18,729 bases of DNA from JBFWNZ01 sp050250795 (GTDB lineage: Bacteria > Pseudomonadota > Alphaproteobacteria > UBA8366), in the NCBI GenBank assembly GCA_050250795.1, contig JBFWNZ010000033.1:1-18729 (forward strand). The letters run 5' to 3'. Positions within the stretch are counted from its first letter, which is position 1, and every line of letters starts with the position of its first letter. Below the pieces are notes generated by a model. That model was not told where the DNA came from. It ran no database searches and worked only from the letters and a program-made list of their open reading frames with translations. The position numbers and the translations under genes are program-made. Below, one piece after another: positions 6,901 to 13,314 of this stretch.

Positions 6901-7425
6901 ATGCGCCTGCCCAGCCTCGTCGTCGCGGTTTTCCTCGGCACCCTCGCATCCGCCGTCGCGGAGGAGCGGCCGACCGTGAACCTTGCCCATGTGGCCTCGA
7001 TCCAGGCGACGATCAGCCAGCCCTCGCCCGACGCGATCAACTGCGGCATCCAGGCGAAAGCCCTTCTCCCCGCGCTGGAACGGGAACTCGCGGAGGGCGG
7101 CCTCGTACTCGCAAAGGACAAGGCCGATGCGGTCGCGACGTTGAGCCTGATGACGGCGCACGACCCGGATCGAGGCGTGTGCGCGACCAGCGCGCTGCTC
7201 GGAGCCTATCGCCGCGTCGCCTTCTACGACGAGAAGGCGGGCTGGCTCAGCACCGGTCATGTCGTGCTCTGGCAGCGTGCGACGCAGGTCGTCTCGGGCC
7301 GCGGCGACCATGCCCGCGTGGCCGAAGAGACGGTTGCGCGGCTTGCGCGCGAGATGGTCCAGTCCTGGCGCACGGACAATGCCGAGTTGCGCGAGAAGAA
7401 GCCCGCAACGGCCTCGACGCGCTGA
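6901..7425 (+). CDS. Secreted protein of unknown function, 174 aa
   Basis: I do not recognise a named family. An N-terminal signal peptide (MRLPSLVVAVFLGTLASAVA, with probable cleavage after residue 20) is followed by a soluble domain of about 150 residues. Its two Cys (48 in INCGIQ and 94 in GVCATS) are well placed for one disulfide. Other features include the segment LLGAYRRVAFYDEKAGWL and a Lys/Glu-rich tail. The start is firm: AGGAG lies 5 nt before ATG 6901. A TTG-initiated extension to 6844 would bury the signal peptide and is rejected. It ends 10 nt before the CDF exporter gene, so the two are probably co-transcribed, and it is divergent from the RND adaptor. A periplasmic role linked to metal stress is suggested only by position. 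Confidence 0.8.
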   Translation: MRLPSLVVAVFLGTLASAVAEERPTVNLAHVASIQATISQPSPDAINCGIQAKALLPALERELAEGGLVLAKDKADAVATLSLMTAHDPDRGVCATSALLGAYRRVAFYDEKAGWLSTGHVVLWQRATQVVSGRGDHARVAEETVARLAREMVQSWRTDNAELREKKPATASTR

Positions 7426-7435
7426 CCAGACGACG

Positions 7436-8365
7436 ATGTCCGGCACGCACGCCCACCACCACGGCCACCATCACGGACCTGCCGTCTCGTCCGCCGATCT
7501 CGGCACGGCCTTCAAATGGGCGGTCGGGCTGAATGCCGGCTTCGTCGTCGCCGAAGCCGCGGCCGGTTTCACGACGGGTTCGCTGGCCCTGCTCGCCGAC
7601 GCGGCGCACAACCTGACCGATGTGCTGGGCCTGCTGATCGCCTGGGGTGCGGCCATCGCGACAAAGCGCGTGCCGACGGCGCGCTTCACCTATGGCCTGG
7701 GGCGCTCCACGATCCTGGCGGCACTGGCGAACGCGGTCGCGATCCTGCTCGGGGTCGGCGGCGTGATCTGGGAAGCCGCGCACCGGTTTTCCGAGCCCGT
7801 GGCGGTCCCCGCCTATACCGTGATGATCGTCGCCGGCATCGGCATCGCGATCAATGCCGGCACGGCAATGCTGTTCCTGCGCGACCGGCGAAACGATCTG
7901 AACGCCGAAGGCGCGTTTCTGCACATGGCGGCCGATGCGGCCGTTTCGCTGGGCGTCGTCATCTCGGCCCTGATCCTGGTCGGAACCGGATGGACCTGGG
8001 TCGATCCGCTGACCGCCATCCTCGTCAGCGTCGCCATCGCCTGGTCGGCCTACGGGCTTCTGCGGTCGTCCATGCGGCTGAGCCTCGACGGCGTTCCCGA
8101 GGGCGTCGACCGGACGGCGGTCGAAACCTGGCTGCGCCAGCGGCCGGGCGTTCGCGACATCCATGACCTTCACGTCTGGGCGCTGAGCACCACCAGCACG
8201 GCGCTGACCGCCCATCTCGTCATGCCGGACGGCCATCCGGGCGACGCCTTCCTCGCCGAACTGGCGGAGGAGTTGCGTGCGCATCACAAGGTTGCGCACG
8301 CCACCCTTCAGATCGAACTGGGCAACGGCCCGGACTGCATCCTCGCGCCCGCCGGCAGCGTCTGA
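7436..8365 (+). CDS. Cation diffusion facilitator (CDF) metal exporter, CzcD/ZitB-like
   Basis: This is a proton-antiporting inner-membrane exporter that removes zinc (possibly Cd or Co) from the cytoplasm. The N-terminus is His-rich (THAHHHGHHHG, residues 4-14), as in many zinc-transporting CDF proteins. Six membrane helices follow. TM2 carries ADAAHNLTD (Asp55, His58, Asp62) and TM5 carries HMAAD (His163, Asp167), together giving the HxxxD + HxxxD site associated with zinc-type members. A cytoplasmic C-terminal domain (about 215-300) contains VRDIHDLHVWALS and a His pair (HH 283-284). The length of 309 residues is normal. ATG 7436 starts just before the His-rich segment; there is no strong Shine-Dalgarno, which fits coupling to the gene ending 10 nt upstream. 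Its neighbours are the metal RND system and a carbonic anhydrase. Confidence 0.94.
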   Translation: MSGTHAHHHGHHHGPAVSSADLGTAFKWAVGLNAGFVVAEAAAGFTTGSLALLADAAHNLTDVLGLLIAWGAAIATKRVPTARFTYGLGRSTILAALANAVAILLGVGGVIWEAAHRFSEPVAVPAYTVMIVAGIGIAINAGTAMLFLRDRRNDLNAEGAFLHMAADAAVSLGVVISALILVGTGWTWVDPLTAILVSVAIAWSAYGLLRSSMRLSLDGVPEGVDRTAVETWLRQRPGVRDIHDLHVWALSTTSTALTAHLVMPDGHPGDAFLAELAEELRAHHKVAHATLQIELGNGPDCILAPAGSV

Positions 8366-8379
8366 CCGGGCCGGGTCAG
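8362..8379. terminator. Convergent stem-loop spanning two stop codons
   Basis: CTGACC and GGTCAG form a 6-bp stem around GGGCCG. The plus-strand TGA of the exporter (8363-8365) is in the left arm and the minus-strand TGA of the carbonic anhydrase (8376-8378) is in the right arm. No T-run follows. It is a likely shared 3'-end structure, with termination unproven. Confidence 0.5.
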
Positions 8380-9137
8380 GACGAGGACAGGACGAAGCGT
8401 CGGTTGAGCGGCTGCACCGGCCGCGCATTGTTGGGGTAGCGGGCGGCAAAGCCCTCGATCTGCTTGCGCCCGAGCGTCACCGGCTCGCGCAGGACCAGCC
8501 AGTTCACCACCTCTGCGCAGGCCGGCGTGGTCAGCGAGCCTGCGTAGCGGTAATAGGCCCGCGACGCGGGCAGTAGCGCCGCCGGATCGATCTTGCCCAG
8601 CCGCCGCTTCGCCCCGCCCGGCTCCGGCAGCTTGTCCAGCACCGCGCCATAGGCCGCGTTGTCCGCGGCGCCCGCATCCAGCAGCACGCCCAGCACCGCG
8701 AGACCGCCCGTCGGCGCCGAATGCACCAGATGCACCTCCATCGGCCAGGCACGGCCGCCGATCTGGTGCTCGCTCGGCGCATGGAAATGGAACTGGACCA
8801 GATCGTAGGCGGTGCCGTCCACGGTCATCCGCGAACCCTTGCCCGTGTCCACCTGGATCGTGTGGCCGTTGTCCAGCGCCTCGGCCTCGACCGGGGCGGC
8901 CGCGAGCGACAGCGGCGGCAGTTCCGAGCGAAGCGGACTGCCCAGGTCGACGGGCGATTGCTGGCTGCCGCTGCCGCAGACCTTCCAGTCCGGGCTGAGC
9001 GCACCCCATTTCCCGGGACCGGACTCCCCGCCATAGGACCAGCGCGGCGCGCCCTTCTCCGACGCCAGCGCATGACATACCGGGCAGAACCCTGCGACAC
9101 CGCCCGCGATCATCTGCAGAACCGTCCGTCTCCGCAT
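8376..9137 (-). CDS. Alpha-class carbonic anhydrase, Tat-exported
   Basis: This enzyme catalyses reversible CO2 hydration to bicarbonate in the periplasm using a zinc ion. The N-terminus MRRRTVLQMIAGGVAGF has a twin-arginine motif, so export of the folded protein by Tat is likely. Zinc ligands are His117 and His119 (QFHFHAPSEH) and His136 (MEVHLVH), with Glu134 next to the last. The proton-shuttle His corresponds to His92 (DNGHTIQV), and the gatekeeper Thr pair is in GSLTTPACAE. Cys54 and Cys207 match the usual disulfide of bacterial alpha enzymes. All catalytic residues appear present in 253 residues. ATG 9137 is chosen because the Tat signal starts there and GGGGGA lies upstream; the frame extends to 9383 without support. 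An unusual CPVC motif sits at the end of the signal peptide. It is tail-to-tail with the CDF exporter. Confidence 0.95.
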   Translation of the reverse strand: MRRRTVLQMIAGGVAGFCPVCHALASEKGAPRWSYGGESGPGKWGALSPDWKVCGSGSQQSPVDLGSPLRSELPPLSLAAAPVEAEALDNGHTIQVDTGKGSRMTVDGTAYDLVQFHFHAPSEHQIGGRAWPMEVHLVHSAPTGGLAVLGVLLDAGAADNAAYGAVLDKLPEPGGAKRRLGKIDPAALLPASRAYYRYAGSLTTPACAEVVNWLVLREPVTLGRKQIEGFAARYPNNARPVQPLNRRFVLSSS

Positions 9138-9309
9138 TCCTCGTCCCCCTTGTTCTCGGATGCTCCCCCCGGCCGCGGATGTTGGGCGCGGTCGGTCGGA
9201 ATTGCAACGGTCCGCGACGTCGGCTAACGTCCGGACGATCCGAAGGGTTGGGGCGGATGCGGCGGCCGGTGCGCGGGTCCGTTCGCTTGCGGGAAAGGTT
9301 TCTTCAGGA

Positions 9310-10170
9310 ATGAATTGTCCAGGTGCCGGTGCGACGACGGTCGCCGTGGCCGGCGCGAACGAGGCGTCGCCCGAGATCGACACGGCGCTGATCGCCAGCT
9401 ACGACCGCTACTACGCCACCGGCTACTATCATGCCCGTTATCCGGCGCCCAATCCACGCACGGTCCGCGCGCTGCTTGCCCTCGCCCCGGCGAAGGCGAG
9501 GGTGCTGGATTTCGGCTGCGGCGACGGCCGCTACGTGCCGCCGCTGATGGCACGCCCCGACATCTTCGCCGTCGGCTACGACGTCTGCCCCACGGCCCTG
9601 AAGCTGTTCTCGGAACGCTTCGCCGCCGAGATCGCGGCCGGCCGCCTGGCTGCGCTGGGCGGCGGCCTCGAGCCGCTTGAGCAGTATGCAGCCGCGCATG
9701 GCCGCTTCGACCTCGCCCTCATGGGCTTCGGCGTGCTGGGCCATATCCGGGGCCGGCTGCGCCGCCAGCACACCCTGGCTGCGGTCCGGCGCGTCCTGGC
9801 GCCGGGCGGACGCCTGCTGCTGGGGCTGCCGAACGCCCGTCGCCGCTTTCATGCCGAACAGCGGGCGTCCCGCGCGGAGATCGCGGCGGGACGGCTGGAG
9901 CCGGGCGACATCGCATATTCCCGCGCAGCGCCCGGCGGCGACGGCCGCGAGACCATTCCGCTCTACTATCATCTCTATCGCGGCCCCGACATCGCCGCCG
10001 AACTGGCCGGCGCCGGCTTTCGCATGGTCGCCTGCACCGCCGAGAGCATCCTGCCGGAAAGCGCGGTCGTCCGCTCGCCGCTGGGCGCGGCGGTGGATGG
10101 CGCGCTGATGCGCGTCGTCCCCACCCGCTGGGGGTACGGCTTCCTCGTCACTGCCGAACCGGCGGCCTGA
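9310..10170 (+). CDS. Class I SAM-dependent methyltransferase, substrate unknown
   Basis: This is a Rossmann-fold methyltransferase. Motif I is VLDFGCGDGRYV (residues 65-76), which binds S-adenosylmethionine. An acidic ribose-binding residue is probably Asp91 (VGYDVCP). The motif near LMGFGVLGHI (137-146) and the post-motif VLAPGGRLLLGLPNA (162-176) complete the fold. The start at 9310 has only an AGGA directly abutting the ATG, so it is not certain. Length is 286 residues. It is followed after 3 nt by the binding-protein/permease fusion, so it is the first gene of the plus-strand operon running to the phosphatase and STAS genes. The substrate cannot be told from sequence; a role linked to the signalling operon is only suggested by position. 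Confidence 0.85.
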   Translation: MNCPGAGATTVAVAGANEASPEIDTALIASYDRYYATGYYHARYPAPNPRTVRALLALAPAKARVLDFGCGDGRYVPPLMARPDIFAVGYDVCPTALKLFSERFAAEIAAGRLAALGGGLEPLEQYAAAHGRFDLALMGFGVLGHIRGRLRRQHTLAAVRRVLAPGGRLLLGLPNARRRFHAEQRASRAEIAAGRLEPGDIAYSRAAPGGDGRETIPLYYHLYRGPDIAAELAGAGFRMVACTAESILPESAVVRSPLGAAVDGALMRVVPTRWGYGFLVTAEPAA

Positions 10171-10173
10171 CCG

Positions 10174-11757
10174 ATGCGGGGCTGGCGCATCCTCCTCGCG
10201 TCGGCGGTGCTGGCCTGCATGCTGCCCGGCGTTGCCCGCGCCGACGCGCTGGACCGCGTCGAGCGGCGCGGCGCCGTTATTATCGGGGTCAAGGCGGACT
10301 ATCCGCCCTTCGGCATGATCGACGCCGCCGGCCAGTTGGTCGGCTTCGACGCGGACCTCGCCGCCGATATCGCGGCGCGCCTGGGCGTCGCGCTGCAGCT
10401 GCGCGCCGTCACCAGCGCCAACCGCCTGCAGCTTTTGGAGCAGGGCGAGGTCGACGTCGTCGTCGCCACCCTGGGCGACACCACCCAGCGGCGCGCCATC
10501 GCCACGCTGATCGAGCCCAACTACTACGCCAGCGGCGCCAACGTCATGCTGCGGCGGAACAGCGGCGTCGCGCAGTGGAGCGACCTGCGCGGCCGCACCG
10601 TCTGCGCGACCCAGGGCGCCCTGTTCAACCGCGCCATGGCCGAGCGGTACCTGCTCGAACTCGCCACATTCAACGGCACGCGCGACGCCCAACTCGCGCT
10701 GCGCGACGGGCGCTGCGTCGGCTGGCTGTACGACGACACCGCCATCGGGCAGGTGCTGCGGGGCGAGGAATGGGCGGATTACGACATGCCCCTGCCCTCC
10801 ACGATGCTCAGCCCCTGGGCGGTCGCGCTTGCCAAATCCGAGGATGGCGGCAGGCTGGCGACGGCGGTGTCGGACATGATCGCCGCCTGGCACCGCGACG
10901 GCCTGCTGCTGCGCCTGGAAAAGAAGTGGAGCCTGCACCCCAGCGTCTTCGTCACCGAAACGCATGAGCGGTGGAAGGCCAAGGACGCGCGCGGCCAGCC
11001 GGTCTGCAGCCGTCAGCCCGACGGCACATGGCCCCCGGCGTGCCGCAACGACGCGCTTCTGACGTCGCAGGACGTCTCCGGCGTGCACCGGCTGTCGCTG
11101 ATGCTGCGCGAGACGATTGGCGTCGACATATCGCTGCTGCACGACGCCTATGACCGCAACCTGTTCCTGAGCGGGCTGCTGATCACGGTCAAGCTGGCCA
11201 TCGCCTGCATCCTGGGCAGCCTTGCCATCGGCATTGCCGGCGGCATCCTGATCGGCATGCGCCTGCCGCTGCTGTCCCGATTGCTTGCGGGGCTGGCGAC
11301 CCTGCTGCGGATGACCCCTCCGCTGCTTCAGATCTATGTGGTGTTCTTCGGACTCGGCAGCATCGTCGTCACCCGCCTCGGCTGGACCTTCGACGGCTTC
11401 ATCGTGGCCGCGCTCTGCCTGTCGGGCTATGCCGGCGCCAGCAACATGACGGCCTTCGCCGATGCATGGCGCACGCTGGGCGAAAGCGGCACGCCCATGC
11501 GCCCGGACCGATCCACCGTCGCACGCGTCTTCCGCGCCGCCTACGGACCGATCATGGGGTCCTGCGTGAACATCGTGAAGGCGACCGGCATGGCCAGCGT
11601 CATCGCCGTGCCGGAACTGGTCTACGCGACGAACAGCATTCTGGCCGAGCGCGGCAACGCGGCGGTCATGATGAACATCCTGATGATCGTCTATTTCCTG
11701 CTGATCCTGAGCGTGGTGGCACTGTTCGAGGCCATTGAGCGAAGGCTCGCCCGATGA
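10174..11757 (+). CDS. Amino-acid-binding protein fused to an ABC permease domain; EAA loop degenerate
   Basis: This single 527-residue chain has a signal peptide (1-23) and a cluster-F type solute-binding domain (about 25-257). Ligand-contact residues of amino-acid binders are visible: YPPFGMID, an Arg pair at 106-107 in DTTQRRAIA, and Asp187/188 in YDDTAIG. A linker (258-325) with Cys278 and Cys290 leads to a permease domain of the HisM/GlnP type (330-525). The conserved stretch ATGMASVIAVPELVY is present, but no EAA...G...I-LP coupling motif is recognisable where it should be (about 435-462, GESGTPMRPDRSTVARVF). Binding-protein/permease fusions are known in bacteria. It starts 3 nt after the methyltransferase and overlaps the next permease by 4 nt (ATGA). 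No ABC ATPase is encoded in the window. It may be a receptor-type complex instead of an importer; that is inference. Confidence 0.9.
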   Translation: MRGWRILLASAVLACMLPGVARADALDRVERRGAVIIGVKADYPPFGMIDAAGQLVGFDADLAADIAARLGVALQLRAVTSANRLQLLEQGEVDVVVATLGDTTQRRAIATLIEPNYYASGANVMLRRNSGVAQWSDLRGRTVCATQGALFNRAMAERYLLELATFNGTRDAQLALRDGRCVGWLYDDTAIGQVLRGEEWADYDMPLPSTMLSPWAVALAKSEDGGRLATAVSDMIAAWHRDGLLLRLEKKWSLHPSVFVTETHERWKAKDARGQPVCSRQPDGTWPPACRNDALLTSQDVSGVHRLSLMLRETIGVDISLLHDAYDRNLFLSGLLITVKLAIACILGSLAIGIAGGILIGMRLPLLSRLLAGLATLLRMTPPLLQIYVVFFGLGSIVVTRLGWTFDGFIVAALCLSGYAGASNMTAFADAWRTLGESGTPMRPDRSTVARVFRAAYGPIMGSCVNIVKATGMASVIAVPELVYATNSILAERGNAAVMMNILMIVYFLLILSVVALFEAIERRLAR

Positions 11758-12404
11758 GCGCCGCCGACATCCTGGACGCGCTCGCCACCTGGACGCCGTT
11801 CCTGGCGGGGGGCTTCGTCTGGAATCTGGTGCTGTCGCTGGTGTCGATGCTGATCGGCACGGCGCTTGGCGTTCTCCTGGCGCTGGCCCGCAGCGCGCCG
11901 CAACCTGCGCTGGCCCGGACCGGCAGCCTCCTGACCGCGGTGTCGCGCAACATCCCGACCTTCATCATGCTGTTCTATCTGGCCTATCTGCTGCCGGTGG
12001 AGGTGACCGTCGGCGGCCAGTCGCATGCCTTTCCCGGCTGGCTGAAGGCCTCGCTCGCCCTGTCGGTGGCGGTCACGGGCTTCGTCTCGGACACGTTCCG
12101 CATCGCCCTGCGCGACTGGCGAGCCGGCGAGATCGGCACCGCCCTGCTGTTCATCCCGAACTGGACCATGTACTTCGTCATCATCGTGATGGCGTCGAGC
12201 ACCGCATCGGTCGTCGGCGTCGGCGAGATCGTGTCGCGGGCCAACACGGTGATCGGGGCGATAGGACACAAGGACATCATGCTGTGGGTCTATCTCTACG
12301 CCATGCTGTGGTTCTTCGCCTTCTGCTTCCCGATGTCCCTGCTGATGATCTGGGTCCGCCGCCGGATGCGCCGGCACATCGATGCCCGGACCGCCGCGGC
12401 ATGA
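11754..12404 (+). CDS. Amino-acid ABC-type permease with deleted coupling loop
   Basis: This 216-residue membrane protein resembles HisM/GltJ-type permeases, with an N-terminal block FVWNLVLSLVSMLIGTALGV, the motif SRNIPTFIMLFYLAYLL (residues 64-80) and the late segment ASVVGVGEIVSRA. Between these, the usual EAA...G...I-LP cytoplasmic loop that contacts the ATPase is reduced to GEIGTALLFIPN (125-136); by eye about 20 residues are missing. It overlaps the preceding gene by ATGA and so is translationally coupled to it. It probably forms a heterodimer with the permease half of the fusion protein. With no ATPase in the operon and both coupling loops altered, transport activity is doubtful. I keep the family name but not the claim of transport. 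Confidence 0.88.
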   Translation: MSAADILDALATWTPFLAGGFVWNLVLSLVSMLIGTALGVLLALARSAPQPALARTGSLLTAVSRNIPTFIMLFYLAYLLPVEVTVGGQSHAFPGWLKASLALSVAVTGFVSDTFRIALRDWRAGEIGTALLFIPNWTMYFVIIVMASSTASVVGVGEIVSRANTVIGAIGHKDIMLWVYLYAMLWFFAFCFPMSLLMIWVRRRMRRHIDARTAAA

Positions 12405-12420
12405 ACCGGATGTCCCCACC

Positions 12421-13305
12421 ATGAGCCGTCTTGCAATTCTGCCCCTGCTGGCCGCGCTGGCCTTTGCCGCGGTCCTGCCCGCTCCAGCCGCACGGGCCGA
12501 GCCGGCGCTGGAGCGCATCGCGAGAACCGGCGTCCTGTCGGCGGGCACGCGCGAGGATGCGGCCCCCTTCGCCTTCCGCGACGCGCAGGGACGGCCGGTG
12601 GGGCTGTCGGTCGACCTGATCGAGGAAGTCCGCAAGGCATTGAGTGCGAAGCTGGGCCGCGATATCCGCACCGAGTTCACGACGGTCGCGCCCTCGACCC
12701 GGTTGCAGGTGGTCGAGGACGGGCGCGTCGATCTGGTCTGCGAGATCGCGACCGCGACATGGCCCCGCGAACAGCGCATCGACTTTACCCTGCCCATCTT
12801 CCGCGACGGCACGCGCATCCTGGCCTATCGCGACACGATCGCGCAGGCCGGCACGCTCGCCGATCTGCGGATCGGGATGGTGACGGGGTCTACGACCGAA
12901 GGGATCCTGCGTCGCAAGCTGCCGGGGGCGGAGCTGACGCCCTATCCCAGCATGCTCGACGCGCTGCGCGCCCTGGAAAAGGGCGATGTCGACGGCATCG
13001 CGAATGTTGGAATCGTGTTGCGCGGCCTGCTACCGAAGGCGGAGAAGCCAAAGGGCCTGGTCATCGTTCCGCGCGGCGAGGCTCTCGGCTACGAGGCGAT
13101 GGCGTGTATCGTGCCATCGAACGATTCCGCCTGGCGCGACTTCGTCAATGGCGTGTTGCGCGATCTGTTCACGGGCATCGAGGCCTATCGCGGCGGCTAT
13201 GCGGACATCTATCAGCGATGGTTCGGCCGCGATGCCGAGATCGCCTACCCGCTGGACCAGCGTTCCGCGCAGTTCTTCGCGGACATGCTGATCTGGCTGG
13301 ACTAG
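12421..13305 (+). CDS. Periplasmic amino-acid-binding protein, GltI-like
   Basis: This secreted solute-binding protein of 294 residues has a clear signal peptide (MSRLAILPLLAALAFAAVLP, with cleavage after ARA at residue 26). The binding fold is of the glutamate/aspartate type: AAPFAFRDAQGRPVGLSVDL, then VCEIATATWPREQRIDFT, where Arg116 is expected to hold the ligand carboxylate. Cys107 and Cys229 (MACIVP) match the Cys pair of GltI-type proteins. GDVDGIANVGIV supplies the acidic residue for the amino group. The ATG at 12421 starts the signal peptide; an in-frame ATG at 12382 lies inside the permease gene and is rejected. It lies 16 nt after the permease and 9 nt before the phosphatase, so it may present a ligand to the permease/fusion complex or to the phosphatase sensor. 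Confidence 0.92.
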   Translation: MSRLAILPLLAALAFAAVLPAPAARAEPALERIARTGVLSAGTREDAAPFAFRDAQGRPVGLSVDLIEEVRKALSAKLGRDIRTEFTTVAPSTRLQVVEDGRVDLVCEIATATWPREQRIDFTLPIFRDGTRILAYRDTIAQAGTLADLRIGMVTGSTTEGILRRKLPGAELTPYPSMLDALRALEKGDVDGIANVGIVLRGLLPKAEKPKGLVIVPRGEALGYEAMACIVPSNDSAWRDFVNGVLRDLFTGIEAYRGGYADIYQRWFGRDAEIAYPLDQRSAQFFADMLIWLD

Positions 13306-13314
13306 GAGACGCGC

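Noticed and set aside
9138..9383. N-terminal extension of the carbonic anhydrase frame
   Set aside because: The Tat signal peptide and ribosome-binding site fix the start at 9137; the extension overlaps the divergent methyltransferase gene.
9304..11142. Long minus-strand open frame opposite the methyltransferase and fusion protein
   Set aside because: Low-complexity Gln/Arg/Ala/Asp composition typical of antisense frames in GC-rich DNA; the plus-strand genes have intact motifs.
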